A stretch of 64,000 nt of DNA from Epiperipatus broadwayi (GCA_028023455.1 JAQFVV010006221.1:3857166-3921165), one strand, 5' to 3'. Counted from the stretch's first letter, positions 1-11,530 are shown. The notes: a model not told the origin generated them from the sequence alone. Numbers and translations: made by a program.

Positions 1-1254
1 CATCAACAGAAGAGATTTACCTTATAAAGATACACATAACTAATTATTAAAAGCATTTATTTGCCATATACATTTATAATGTTTTCCTGAAAGATTGTGA
101 TGATGATAGTTTGTTGGACTATTCCCATTATCTATCATTAAATGTTGATTGTCTAGAAAATTCAATATAAATAATGATAGATGAAGGAAATAATTCAACA
201 TATTATCATATTTACATTGTATTTATATGACTTATAAAAAGAATATTGAATTGATAATACTATAAATATAACTTACATAATAATCATAATATATGATTGA
301 TAATATGACTTATAATATTAAATTGATAATAAGTGTATATATTTTAATTTATTAAGTCTAGAATTTGCTCTTTAATTATACAAATTCAAGTACCGTTATA
401 TATAATAGGCAATGTCTTATTTCTAAAAGTTTAATGATTCTCCATGATTTAGTGTACGTTGTAAATATTGGTAATGGTCGCTTAATCTGATGGGTTTGCA
501 ATTGTATATCTTCACTAATAAACTTAAATTTCCTAAAGGGATCAGTGGTTGAAAATTTAATGAGGCGTTATTTTTCTGGATTACAGGGTGATACCATTAT
601 TAACATAAAAAGGAAATTCTAGATGTTAAATATAGTGGCGCCCTCTGGTGATTGATAATGTCTTTATCTTCAGGTATATTTTGGCCGTTACAGTATATAA
701 ATGGTGACAGAAATTATTTTTTGTATTTTCACTAAGTCAATACATTTTGAGAGTATGGAGTATGATGTCTGAAATATATAATTAACTTGTTTAGAAATAT
801 ATTTCCTGTGTAAGTGCTTAATTATTATACATTGTAATAATGTTTGCATATGCATTTAAAAAAATAGTAATAATAGTAAAAAGAATTTTTAAAAAAAAAA
901 ATTAAAAAAGTTTAAATTTATATTTAAAATTTTATATATTTTATATTTCTTTAAATGACATCCTTAAGCAATTTTAATTTGAAAAAAGGCAAATTGTTGT
1001 TGTTTTTTAAATGTCTTTTTTTTTTTACAAACCCTCTTAATATTATCATTTAAAAAAGAAAAATATGTAAACATGTTTGTATAGATTTTATGATACGGTA
1101 AATAATGTCTAAATGAACCAATTAAGGAATTCGAAAAGCAGAAAAAAAAACTATAAAGAAAAATAGTTTTTGAAAAACAAATATATTTGGGGGAAAAACA
1201 AACTAAACAAATTTAATCAGATAGAGATGAAATCAGTTTTGAGTTGAAAGTGAA
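1..1254. other. AT-rich DNA, no gene seen
   Basis: Very AT-rich sequence with poly-A and poly-T runs near 870-1030. I see no coding pattern, RNA gene or clear repeat boundary. Confidence 0.5.
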
Positions 1255-2160
1255 TTTTACAGTAGCAAACTTTCCATGGAATACTACCTAGTGTAAGCCT
1301 TAGTAATCAATGGGTGCAAAAAGATTTGTGCATAAAGTTCCTATCTAGTGCCTACTCATCCAATATCCCCAAACCCCTTTTTAGCTTGTGGTTTTCATCA
1401 GCATAAATTTCTATAATGAAAGCCACAAACCAGGTACTAGTGTTGGGATATTAAAGGAATAGGCACTAAACAGGAATTTTATGCATAAACCTTCTTGCAT
1501 CCATTGATTACTAAAGCTTGTACTGGGTGGAAGCACTATATGGAGAGTTTGCAATTGTTTTAACAGGTTTTGTAGCATAAAATAATGATCATGTGATGTT
1601 AAAGTGAATTTGATTTTCAAAGCTGCACATGTCTTTCAGTTACTATTAAAGAGCACCTAAGATGTCCTGCATTTTAAAATAATAGCTAAATTATAGTTAT
1701 GGTATTAAATAACTAGAAAAGATTTTGAATCAGCTACTTATTGATTTTCAAAAAGATAAGTATGTCCATCAGTGCCTACTCATCCAATAGCCTCAAACCA
1801 CTTTTTAGCTTGTGGTTTTCATCAGCATAAATTCCTATAATGAAAGCCACAAACCAGATACTAGTGTTGGGATATTGAAGGAATAGGCACTAAACAGGGA
1901 TTTTATGCATAAACCATTTTGCATCCATTGATTATTAAAGCTTGCACTGGGTGGAAGCACTATATGGAGAGTTTGCAATTGTTTTAAAAGTGAATTTGAT
2001 TTTCGAAGCTGCATGTCTTTCAGTTACTATTAAAGAGCACCTAAGACGTCCTGCATTTTAAAATAATAGCTAAATTATAGTTATGGTATTAAATAACTAG
2101 AAAAGATTTTGAACCAGCTACTTATTGATTTTCAAAAAGATAAGTATGTCCATCATCATA
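1255..2160. repeat. Family-1 foldback repeat, tandemly duplicated
   Basis: The first part is a foldback. A left arm near 1262-1395 (blocks AGTAATCAATGG and GTGCCTACTCATCCAAT) is answered by a right arm near 1410-1590 in inverted order. The stretch 1340-1771 is then repeated at 1772-2155, about 432 bp away, ending in the same TTTTCAAAAAGATAAGTATG block. The second copy lacks roughly 45 bp. On the minus strand of each left arm lies a decayed HHR-like block (GCTGATGA followed by CCACAAGCT), so this is an old member of the family described at 5.8, 18 and 22 kb. Confidence 0.75.
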
Positions 2161-4274
2161 CCTCTTCCAGAATTATTAGATTTGCATTGGAATGCTATCT
2201 TGAAGTTTCATTACCACTTGCCTAAAAACTTATCAAAATCATTTTGGCACAAAACTCTAGAAAACATATTGAATGACTGCTAAAAGGAATAAAATCCCAA
2301 TATTGGATAAACAGTGCTAATGGAATTGTTAAATTTAAACAGATGAATAAATTTTTACAATAGTTAAGGTTCATTTATTTATATATGGTAGTTTATTTAT
2401 TTAAAAATAAATATACATCATCCAGTAGTTATATAATAATTTTATAAATTTTTGTAAAAAATCTGTATCAGTCTTTATGTAGTCATGAAATTGATATATA
2501 TATATACAAATTAAGGATTTATTTGAAAAGAATACTAGTTTATTAACTGTTCTTCTAAAAATTCTTTTTGTAACTTTTACTCCATATTTATATGTGTGTA
2601 TGTAGATAAATGTATTTCATATTATTTTAAAAGGTTTAAAAATTATTTGCTTTTAATTTTTGAAAGGAAAATTTAAGAAAATGACTTTTATATTCTATAA
2701 CAATTGATTAATTTTGTTAAACTTTCAGAAGTATTTATTGAATTATTGAATTATTTAAGTACAATAATTCAAATTTTACAAACTGTTAAGAATATCTCCT
2801 AATAGTTAAAAATATCTGTTGTTCATTTTATTTTAATGTATTTTCTGTTTTATTCATAATTTACTATATTAACGTCTGCCTTTTTATGCTTGTCTTAAAC
2901 CAAGATCCAGCCAAAATGAAGACCAATAAGCCATATTAAAAGATGTAGAGTAAATTGATTATTAAAATATTTTTATATAATTAGAAAATGTGATAACTTT
3001 ATATATCTCAAATCCGAAGAAATGTATTATAAGTTCACACACATGGGCTTGGTAGTAAGATATTACATATACAATAATTGAATAATAGTTGAAAGCAAAG
3101 CCAAATATTGATTTAAAAAAACAGATTTCAAAAAAATAACCAAACTCATGGCAGAAAACAGAGATACTCATAGGTAAAAAGATTAAATTAGACAAAACTA
3201 AGTATTGGATTATGTTTAGAAAGAATTAATGAGAACTAATTTTCAAAGCTGGTGCAATATATTAAAAAGAAATAAATTTATAATTTTTGAAAATTTAGAA
3301 TGTCAGTATCTAGAGATAGTTAAATTATTAGTAAAGGACAACTTCCTAATCAGTGTAGTGAAGAATTTGCTGTTTAAAAGAAATATAGATGAAATGTCAT
3401 GAAAATTGAACACATGTAGAGAAAAAAGGGTTAAAAAAATAAAAACACAAGAACCAACACAAGGAATAAAAACATTCCACAAAAGTAATGCTTAACTTTT
3501 ATGGTGTTTTATGCACTTATATTGCAAACAAAATATAAATAAAAATATTACAAGCATGAGTACTGAAATGAATGAAAGTTATGAAGATATGAAAGATATT
3601 ATTAAAAAAATATATTAGAAAAATAATGAATAAATCATGAAGTTGTAAAAGGTATTGATAAAATTTTTTAGAAAGAGGTGAAAACAAAAGGCTACAGGTT
3701 TGATTATATCATCACAGAGTGGAACACTCCAAAAAAGATGAATGCATTATAGAGACATTTAAAATTGATAAGCCTTGAAGTTGTCAAGTTAAGTCAGTAA
3801 TGGCTGAAGATTTCACACTATTATCAAAGAGTATAAAAGTTATTAAAATAAATTTGAAAATAATGGAAGCACCCAAAATTAATTCAGTCTTGATGAATAA
3901 ATAAAAAATGGACAAAGTAGCTATAAGATGATGAAGTAAGTGATATTTAGACTGCATAAAAATTAAAAATAAAGCTATTAAGCATCTAATAGATATATAG
4001 TTGAATATAAAACAACCCGCAATATAGAATTAATATTATAAGTAATTATCATTATTTGCTATGGAATGAGAAAAATTCATTTACAATTGCAAAGAATGTG
4101 TTTCATATCCAGGAGAATTCATATAAAGTCTTCAACATTTGTAGTAACTAAATCTTTCTTCTTTTTTTGATGAAACGAATTGGGAAGAAGGAAGTCCATT
4201 ATCTTTATGTATGTTTGACTATACATCAAAAAATAATAGCAAAAATTTTTTTTAAAAATAAAATTAAAAAAGCT
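2161..4274. other. AT-rich DNA, no gene seen
   Basis: Only short open frames full of low-complexity residues. The stretch 3500-3960 is slightly less AT-rich and could be a very old coding relic, but I cannot match it to any family. Confidence 0.4.
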
Positions 4275-4423
4275 TAATAACTGAAACACACAGGCTTATT
4301 ATATAACTGTGTCTATATATGTAATATATAGGGTATATGAGCACAGACTTTAACATGGCCCATTACTCTCCACACTATCTCATAATACTGATACACTTGA
4401 ACAGATATATGATGAAAAGATAA

Positions 4424-4482
4424 ATAATCACCAATATACGTATTTCATGCTAAACCAGCAATCATCAATTGGTCCAGATTAC
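4424..4482 (-). ncRNA. Hammerhead ribozyme copy, one core change
   Basis: On the minus strand it has the same order as the copy at 4762: GTAATC, TGG, ACCAA, core, stem II with TGCT/AGCA, GAAA, palindromic stem III ATACGTAT, then A and TTGGT-GATTAT. Core position C3 is T (TTGATGA), a change known to weaken or abolish hammerhead cleavage. All other core positions are intact. Confidence 0.6.
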
Positions 4483-4761
4483 CATTTCTACAGATATATG
4501 CTATAAGTGCTCAGATATATATTAAGATAGGCAATCCTCATACTTTAATGGACAGGCTTCAATCTCCTCCACACTCCAACTCTTCAACCGTTCATCCAAT
4601 TGAAAATCTGATGATGAATTGCTGAAAGGCCACCAGATTTTCAATTGGATGGATGGTTGAAGAGTTGGAGTGTGGAGTAGATTGAAGCCTGTCCATTAAA
4701 GTATGAGGATTGGCTATCTTAATATATATCTGAGCACTTATAGCATATATGTGTAGAGATG

Positions 4762-4820
4762 GTAATCTGGACCAACTGATGATTGCTGGTTTAGCATGAA
4801 ATACTTATATTGGTGATTAT
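4762..4820 (+). ncRNA. Type I hammerhead ribozyme, all core bases intact
   Basis: Self-cleaving RNA motif, read in order. Stem I 5' strand is GTAATC (4762-4767), bulge TGG, ACCAA (4771-4775). The core CTGATGA follows (4776-4782). Stem II is TGCT/AGCA around GGTTT, closed by a U.U mismatch. GAAA is 4798-4801. Stem III folds from ATACTTAT (4801-4808; 3 bp with a CT loop). The expected cleavage is after A4809 (triplet AUA). Stem I 3' strand is TTGGT (4810-4814) then GATTAT (4815-4820). ACCAA/TTGGT pairs perfectly and GTAATC/GATTAT pairs with one wobble. Every conserved core base is present. In known hammerheads such minimal stem III forms often act as dimers. Activity is inferred, not shown. Confidence 0.72.
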
Positions 4821-4970
4821 TTATCTTTTCATCATATATGTGTTCAAGTGTATCAGTATTATGAGATAGTGTGGAGAGTGGTGGGGTGTGTGAAAGTCTG
4901 TGCTCATGTACCCTATATATTACATATATAGACACAGGTATATAATAAGCCTGTGTGTTTCAATTATTAC

Positions 4971-5400
4971 ACTAGTAGAGATGTCTGCCCATCCTTTGTA
5001 TATGTGTATTAAATGAAATATGTCCTTTACATGAGGGGTCAAATTGACATTAGGTCAACATGGGTGTGACAAGAATCTCGGCCTCAGGGTGCCTTTGAGT
5101 ATTTCATCATCAGATTTTCAATTGGATGGACAGTTGAAGAGGTGGAGTGTGGAGTAGATTGAAGCCTGTCCATTAAAGTGTGAGGATTGGCTATCTTAAT
5201 ATATATCTGAGCACTTATAGCATATATGTGTAGAGATGGTAATCCGGACCAACTGATGATTGTTGGTTTAGCATGAAATATGTATATTGGTGATTATTTA
5301 TCTTTTCATCATATATGTGTTCAAGTGTATCAGTGTTATGAAATAGTGTGGAGAATGGTGGGGCGTGTGAAAGTTTGTGCTCATATACCCTATATATTAT
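4971..5400 (+). repeat. Second, direct family-2 unit (tandem with 4634-4970)
   Basis: Begins with a link of about 130 bp (AGAGATGTCTGCCCATCC through ACAAGAATCTCGGCCTCAGG) and then repeats the right arm of the preceding foldback in the same orientation (from about 5104). Equivalent positions in the two units are 477 bp apart. The same link occurs in reverse orientation at 51.2-51.33 kb, so link plus arm is the real repeat unit. It ends abruptly near 5400 in AT-rich DNA. Confidence 0.75.
5239..5297 (+). ncRNA. Type I hammerhead ribozyme, all core bases intact
   Basis: Same design as the copy at 4762. Stem I 5' strand is GTAATC then ACCAA (5248-5252). The core CTGATGA is 5253-5259. Stem II is TGTT/AGCA with one G.U pair. 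GAAA is 5275-5278. Stem III ATATGTAT is 5278-5285 (3 bp, TG loop). Cleavage is expected after A5286, followed by TTGGT and GATTAT. The changes from the first copy (C to T in stem II giving a G.U pair, different stem III loop) keep the fold, which argues for constraint or recent function. Together with the upstream copy it defines a 477-nt unit. Confidence 0.72.
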
Positions 5401-5819
5401 TGTAAAATTATATTAATGGTTAAATATATTATATTTATTTAAATAACATATTTAAGTAATTTTAATTTTTAAAAAAGAAAACAAATTCTTATTTTTTTAA
5501 TTATTTAAGTTATTAATTTTTTTCTGGTAAAAACTCAATATAATTAATTAAAAAGAATGAATGCGTAAATTTCTTTGTATACATGTTATGATATTGGCAG
5601 TTAATCAACAAATAAACCAATTAAGAAATTTGGAAAAAACCCAACTACAAATAAAATATTTTATTTGAAAAACATGTAATTTTCTAAAAACAAATTTATA
5701 AAAAAAGACGTGTGAAACTAATTTAATCAATTAAAAATAAAATGTTTTAAATTCACATTGATTTTGAGTTGAAAAACTGTCAAAATTATAGAATTACCAG
5801 TAAGTATTCAGTTAATAAA
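5401..5819. other. AT-rich spacer, no gene seen
   Basis: Low-complexity AT-rich DNA between the family-2 tandem unit and the next family-1 foldback. Confidence 0.4.
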
Positions 5820-5964
5820 CATCATGTGATCACTATTTCTTATGCTTGCTCTTAACTGTTATTAAAACAGGCAAAACTCTCTATATGTATTGCCACTCAA
5901 GCCAGAGTAATCAATGGATGCCAGAAGTCTTGTGCATAAAATCCCCATCTAGTTCCTACTCATC

Positions 5965-6010
5965 CCAGACTAGTTTCTGGCTTGTGGCCTTTGTCAGTGA
6001 GGAACCTTGC
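5965..6010 (-). ncRNA. Hammerhead relic (family 1), shortened stem I
   Basis: Minus strand: TTCCTCA, CTGACAA, stem II GGC/GCC around CACAA, GAAAC, stem III palindrome ACTAGT, C, TGGGA. Core G8 is A, and the outer half of stem I (TTGGAT) is missing, so cleavage is unlikely. Confidence 0.45.
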
Positions 6011-6581
6011 ATCTGAGAGCACTTCACTTAGATCTTAGGATCTAATGCAACCCTCAAGCAGCCACCTTTTATCTCCACTTAACTACAAAACTATGAGACT
6101 TAAATTGAAAAACACCTTAATATTTTCAATCCAAGATCATCAGCTTATATAGTCATATAGGTCTGAACTCAGTTCAGTACTCATACATTTTGGTGTATTT
6201 GCTTCTTTAATAACCATAGCCACCATTATTCTATTAGGCAGGATTTGTTTTAAGCCAATAAACATCACATGATCATTATTTTTTATGCTTGCTCTTAACT
6301 GTTATTAAAACAGGCAAAACCCTCTATATGTATTGTAATAACAGTTAAGATCAAGTATAAGAAATAATGATCACATGTTGTTTATTGGCTTAAAACCAAT
6401 CCTGCCTAATAGGATAGTGGTGACTATGGTTATTAAAGAACCAAAGACACCAAAATGTGCTTGGATTGAAAATATTAAGGTGTTTTCAATTTAAGTCTCA
6501 TAATTTTGTAGTTAATTGGAGATAAAAGGTGACAGCTGGAGGATTGCATTAGATCCTAAGATCTAGGTGTAGTGCTCTCGG

Positions 6582-6640
6582 ATCCAAGGTTCCTCACTGA
6601 CAAAGGCCACAAGTCAGAAACTAGTCTGGGGATATTGGAT
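6582..6640 (+). ncRNA. Hammerhead relic (family 1) with two-part stem I
   Basis: Outer stem ATCCAA (6582-6587) pairs with TTGGAT (6635-6640). Inner stem TCCTCA (6591-6596) pairs with TGGGGA (with one G.U). The core is CTGACAA, with G8 changed to A. A short stem II and GAAAC follow, then the palindrome ACTAGT and C before the cleavage point. The fold is preserved but the G8 change should block catalysis. Confidence 0.5.
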
Positions 6641-7096
6641 GAGTATGGCACTAGGTGGGGATTTTATGCACAAGCCTTCTGGCATCCATTGATTACTCTG
6701 GCTTGCACTGAGTGGCAATAAATATAGAGAGTTTTGCCTGTTTTAATAAGTCTTCAGTTATTATTAAAGGACAACTAAATTGAGCTGTTCTATATTTTTA
6801 AATGAATAATCACATAGCCATTGTTACTTAACTGAACAAAATAGATTTTGACCATGTGACCATAAATTTTTGATAAAATAATTATCCTCATCATCATGCT
6901 TCTGCTAAGAATTTATAGATCTGCATTGATAATGATACTTTGAAGTTTTGTTAAAGATCTATAGTTGCTTAGAAATTTGTCAAAATCATGCTGACACAAA
7001 TTTCTGGATATATATATAATGAATGCTAAAAAGAAAAAAATACAATAATGGATAGAGGTTGCAGTAGGATTTTTTGAAATTAAACAAGTAAACTTG

Positions 7097-7515
7097 TCTT
7101 ACACAGTAGCAACTTTCTTCATAAAATATTACAACCTAGTTCAAATTATAATAATCGATGGATGCTAAAAGGTTAGTGCATTAAAATCTCTATCTAGTGA
7201 CTACTCATCCAATATTTCCAGTCTAACACTGCACCTAGGTTTTTGAATCTAATCCATCTCTTCAGCATCCATTTTTTATCTTTTTAGTTAAGTATAATGA
7301 TATGGTCCCAAACTAAAAATATAATAATGTTTTCAATCCAAATTAATTCACTTGTATAGTCATATGGATCTGAACTCAGTTCAGTAACTACTTATTTTGG
7401 TGTCTTCAATTTTTTAGTAATCATAGTCAACAAAATCCTTTGGCTAACAATGTTATTAAGCCACTACAACTTCACATGACCACCTTTTACACTTACACAA
7501 TCTGTTAACACAGAA
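7097..7515. repeat. Degenerate family-1 arm
   Basis: Matches the left arm of the 5.8 kb element in order (AATCGATGGATGC, CTACTCATCCAATATTTCCAGTCTA, the TCTGAACTCAGTTCAGTA block, then TTCACATGACCACC). The hammerhead segment after CAGTCTA has been deleted. Confidence 0.65.
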
Positions 7516-8014
7516 ATGTCAAATGAAAAAGAAATTCTTCTTTTATCAGACTGGATGAATGGAAATTTCTAAATGAAAAATAAAATTGTATTTCAAGTTT
7601 ATTACAATGATTTGTTATGAGTTTGCATACAAATAATTCTAATGTATTTGAACAAGAATGTTCTGTGATGTGATTGTAATCCCAAATGTTACATACTTGA
7701 GCAGTAGTAATACATGTTGTTAAAAATAGTAATAATTAGCATATATATATAAAACACACTGATCATAAAAAAAGGAAAGAATTCATAAGTTTACTAGAAA
7801 TCATGTGAAAATAGTCTTGATATCATTAGCAAAGGATAAGCCCACTAGAAGTAATAGCATTAAATTGAACATTTTGCAATAGCTAAAAAACAATGTATAA
7901 ATATTTGAACAAAGTATCTGAAAAACCATCTAACAATCAATAGACAGGAAAAAGTCAATTTTTATTTCTTTTATTTACAAAATGAATTTTGAATAAATAT
8001 GAAAAATATTGTCA

Positions 8015-8535
8015 TCATCATCATCATCAACCATTATCAATCCACTGCAGGATAAAGGTCTCTCCAAGTTTAATCCATCTTCTCAGATATTTAGCTTCTC
8101 TTCTCCACATCACCCCTGCATACTTTCTTATTTCATTCATCCATCTCACATGTGGTCTCTTTCTGGGTTTTTTACAATCTCTTGGAATCCAGTTTAAAAT
8201 GTTACTTGTCCATCTATTATCATCTCTCCTAGCAATATGTCCAGCCCAACTCCATTTCAATCTTTTAATTTTTCAATGAGGTCAGTAACACCTGTCTGTT
8301 CTCTTACCCATACATTGTGTTTTTGATCTCTTCTTGTTACTCCCAACATACATCTCTCCATACTTCTTTGAGTGGTCTGAAGTCTCAGTATTGCTCTTCT
8401 ATTAAGTGTCCAAGTCTCAGATCCATAAATAAGAACTGGTAAAACACATTTGTTAACCTTCCTTTTCAAACATATAGGCATATTTCCTTTTAGTATCAAG
8501 TTATTTCTACCAAAAGCACTCCAACCAAGTTTAAA
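8015..8535 (-). pseudogene. Non-LTR retrotransposon, RT C-terminal end
   Basis: Minus-strand remnant of the last part of an APE-type endonuclease-reverse transcriptase polyprotein. It reads KLGWSAFGRNN, then CLKRKVNKCVLPVLIYGSET with WTLNRR and QTTQRSMERCMLG, and after a one-base frameshift near 8258 RLKWSWAGHIARRDDNRW, CKKPRKRPHVRWMNEIRK and LGETFILQW. This tail is typical of non-LTR elements common in invertebrates; an RTE-like assignment is likely but unproven. The 3' end runs into a TGATGA-type microsatellite (8013-8030), as in elements with short-repeat tails. It is 5'-truncated and dead. The same tail occurs at 17.7, 24.6 and 60.2 kb. Confidence 0.88.
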
Positions 8536-9329
8536 AATATTGTACTGTATCTTTTATGCCATATGAAAATAGATTATTTTGAAAATCAAACAGCACAGAT
8601 TACATTAAAAGAAAACTCAGATGTACAAGCTATTTTTAAAAAATATTCAGAAACAAAGACATTACTACTGGAGTCAAAAATGTAGAAAAGGAATCATTAC
8701 TATAATACCAGGAGGCATCCACTGGTATCACTATAAGTGTTTTATTGATTAAAACAAAGAAATTAAAAAGAATTGTGTGTTGGCATTCTATTCATTCCAG
8801 CAGTAAATGAAAACAACTGATTGATGGAAAAAATATCAACAATCTTAGGATTATGACATTACACTTACAGATAGAAGTACAAAAGACTTCAAGACTATAT
8901 CAGAAAAGTTATATAATAGAGCAGAAGATGCATTAAGGTTAAATATAAAAAAGATATGGTGAGAAAAATATTTTTCTTTACTTGGATTATTCATCAATAT
9001 CAAAAGATTTAATACACACTTGGAAATTTTTTGCTTCAAATGTTTAACTATGATGCTTTCTGTAACTCAGCGTGTATTAAAACATTAGACCCAGAAAACA
9101 GATAAAAACTTATTACATTTGAATATTTTTGCAGAGAACAAACAAGTAAATACTTGATTATATCAGACATGAACTCATGCTTGAATCACAAATCATTAGA
9201 TTGAAATTAATTTATTCTAATCATAACATAAGATGATCTACTTTATTCTAGAATAATATGCAGTGGGATTATTGTATCTATAAGATTTGATTTGAATAAT
9301 GTGAATGAAAATTATATTATGTCCAATAA
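8536..9329. other. AT-rich DNA, no gene seen
   Basis: No supported feature. The boundary to the next repeat holds a short TA microsatellite (9340-9360). Confidence 0.4.
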
Positions 9330-10160
9330 TACACCCCCACACACCCATATATATATATATACAAATATACTGTAATGTGGACCCCTAATACCTTACTATG
9401 ATCAGGCTACACTTGATATCATAGCTGGAACTGCTTTATTAGCCCAAACATAAGGTATGAAGAACATACTGGATGACATTATCAGTTTAAAACTGCTAAT
9501 GATATTAATTTCACACAGAAATATTTCCTGCTCATCATATAGACATAACCCATGATACCTAAAGTGGCTAGAATATTGATTAGTTCTGGCAGGTTATATT
9601 ATTAAAGATCCAGAATGGCACCAATAGCAACCTAAGTTTGAACTTATACCCTTTGAAATGATCCAGTTAGAACTGGATCATAGTTTTGGGATTCATGAAG
9701 CTTGTTGGTAATGTAATGTTGCATTACTGAGTTAACTTGATGAAATGCAAAAATAAAAAGTGAATAAACAAAAATAGATATAACAATTTTATTCCAGTAG
9801 TAACATATAAGTTATCTCTACATTCTTTCAAATAATTGTTATTACAGACCTCTTAACAAGGCATCTGCATTATTAGATAATGATAAATTGCATCACATTT
9901 TTCTTTCTTTTCTTATAAACATGATAAACAAATATATCAATATATATTATATTTCCTCAGATAGCCTATCAAGGTTGAATTATATATGTGCATAATAATA
10001 ATTAATCATACATATATCTAATTCCTTAATTAGAAATTAGTTAATGCATACACACACACAAAATATAAATATACACCTTATTCCAAAGCATATATAATAT
10101 TTAGAGTAGATAAGTTAATGTGAAGAAAAATTGATATGGGTTAATGAATATATATATGTT
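9330..10160. repeat. Dispersed repeat, copy 1 (pairs with 37.44 kb)
   Basis: Shares a colinear series of blocks with 37440-38230: ATATTTCCTGCTCATCATAT, the AACTTATACCCTTTGAA block, GTTGCA-ACT with CAACTTGATGA, AACAATTTTATT with GTAGTAACAT, and the AATGCACAC to ATATATAATATTTA tail. On the minus strand the block reading ACTACTGGAATAAAATTG contains an AATAAA signal, so a minus-strand retroelement end or LTR is possible. No protein motif was found. Confidence 0.7.
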
Positions 10161-10847
10161 TATATAATATAATGACAATATAAATAATTATTCTTACTTT
10201 TAAACTTTGTCTTTTAGCCAGTGTTTTTTTTTTTATCTTTCAACTGTTGTAGTTTGTCTTTTGCCAACAAAAAGTTAGTTAAAAAAAATAAACTGACACT
10301 TTAACCTGACTATAATAATCTAATAATTTTTTTATATTTCCCCATTTGTTAACATAGTTTCTTTTAAAGAAAGAGTTCTTCATCCATTGATCACACCTAT
10401 GTCATTTTTTTATTTAAACAATTTTACTCATGTGGTTTTAAATAGTTCATGATTTTGCAAGTTAACAATGATCGGTCTATAGTTTGATAATAAGTGGCTA
10501 ATCATTACTAGGTCTCAGTAAATCTTTTCTTTTGAGAAGACAAAAGTATATGTTCATATATAATAGAACTGGAATGAAGCAATTAAGCTTTCTTTTTCAT
10601 GCAAGGTCATGCAGACTGGATAACTTCATTTCTCCTTCTGTAAAGATCCATATGGCCAGGGATAGACCACACGAGTTTTCGAAGCAAATCATTTTTATAA
10701 AATTTAACTCTTTCTGATTTTTTAACATTTAGTGAAGATATATGCAGTCTAGATAGTTTTCACAAAAAATTTTCTAATTCATGTTCTCTGCCAATTCTAA
10801 ATTCAAAACATCCTCTGCCAAAATGTATTTTGATCTAAATTTTTAGT

Positions 10848-11210
10848 GATAGCCTTTTTATAGCTTATCAAACTTAATTACTTCCATCCAACTCTATAAG
10901 TTATTTAGCAATAATAAGCTTAATTACCCCCCCCATTACAAACATAATCAATACTTGCTCTTTGAAAAACACAAGAAAGAAAACACTGTGATGTTTAATC
11001 ATAATTGGAACTAGAAAAAGAAAAACGATAGCCTTTTTATTGCTCATCAAACTTAATTATTTTCATCCAACTCTATAAGATGTTTATAAATAATAAACTT
11101 AATTACCCCCTCCCCTCCTTTTAGAAACATTATCAATACTTGTTCTTTGAAACACACCAGAAAGAAAACATTATGACATTTAATCATAATTGGAACTAAA
11201 AAGGAAAAAC
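10848..11210 (+). repeat. Tandem duplication, 179-bp unit x2
   Basis: Two head-to-tail copies starting GATAGCCTTTTTAT at 10848 and 11027. Both run through CATCCAACTCTATAAG, a C-rich run, CAATACTTG-TCTTTGAAA and AATCATAATTGGAACTA. They differ by scattered substitutions and by the length of the C-rich run. Confidence 0.85.
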
Positions 11211-11259
11211 AGAGAAAAAAAATTATTCTTTTTAAAATATAAATTTATTTCAAAACTGC

Positions 11260-11530
11260 AAGTTTATAAAGAAGATTTGGTACTTAAGTATTTTTTAAGC
11301 TATGGCATATTACGCGTAACATGTTTTCATCCAGTAAGATTTCATCGAAGATTAGATGAACAATGTCATGGCAACAAAGACACTGGCATGACTAATCCAT
11401 GGGAATGGTGATTTTTTTATCGTGGTGACCCACAAGATTTAAAAAGTCGAGAGACCTATGGGAAATTTTGTCATTTCTCTGTCTTTTGTGGTTTTGCTAT
11501 CGGCATGAGCACAGTGACTTTTTTGATCAT
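11260..11530. other. GC-richer island, origin unknown
   Basis: Base composition and word use differ from the AT-rich neighbours (for example TACGCGTAACATG, GTCATGGCAACAAAGACACTG). A plus-strand frame reads CFHPVRFHRRLDEQCHGNKD and then ends at TGA (11411). I recognise no family. It could be an exon fragment, a UTR or part of an old repeat. Confidence 0.3.

Larger units (their letters stand above)
4275..4970. repeat. Family-2 foldback (retrozyme-like) with two long arms
   Basis: A near-perfect inverted repeat. The left arm (about 4275-4611) and right arm (about 4634-4970) are reverse complements over some 335 bp, with a spacer of about 22 bp. Outer ends read TAATAACTGAAACACACAGG and its complement. 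Each arm carries one hammerhead core: minus at 4424-4482, plus at 4762-4820. No protein is encoded; open frames here are only read-through of the arms. The structure fits a non-autonomous retroelement unit present in opposite orientations. Confidence 0.85.
5820..6755. repeat. Family-1 foldback repeat with hammerhead relic in each arm
   Basis: The left arm (about 5835-6330) and right arm (about 6335-6750) are reverse complements. Shared blocks include AGTAATCAATGGATGCCAG, the hammerhead-like segment and the AACATCACATGATCA block. The centre lies near 6330-6345. The hammerhead segment sits at 5965-6010 (minus) and 6582-6640 (plus). There is no coding potential. Confidence 0.85.

Noticed and set aside
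1411-1620. Minus-strand open frame of 69 residues
   Set aside because: Falls wholly inside a family-1 foldback arm; its text is the repeat itself.
4738-4935. Minus-strand frame of 65 residues, with a near-identical frame at 51374-51559
   Set aside because: The similarity comes from the family-2 repeat DNA, which has an RNA (ribozyme) explanation and no protein-level conservation.
7989-8279. Plus-strand open frame of 96 residues
   Set aside because: It is the antisense shadow of the non-LTR RT tail, which is clearly coding-like on the minus strand.
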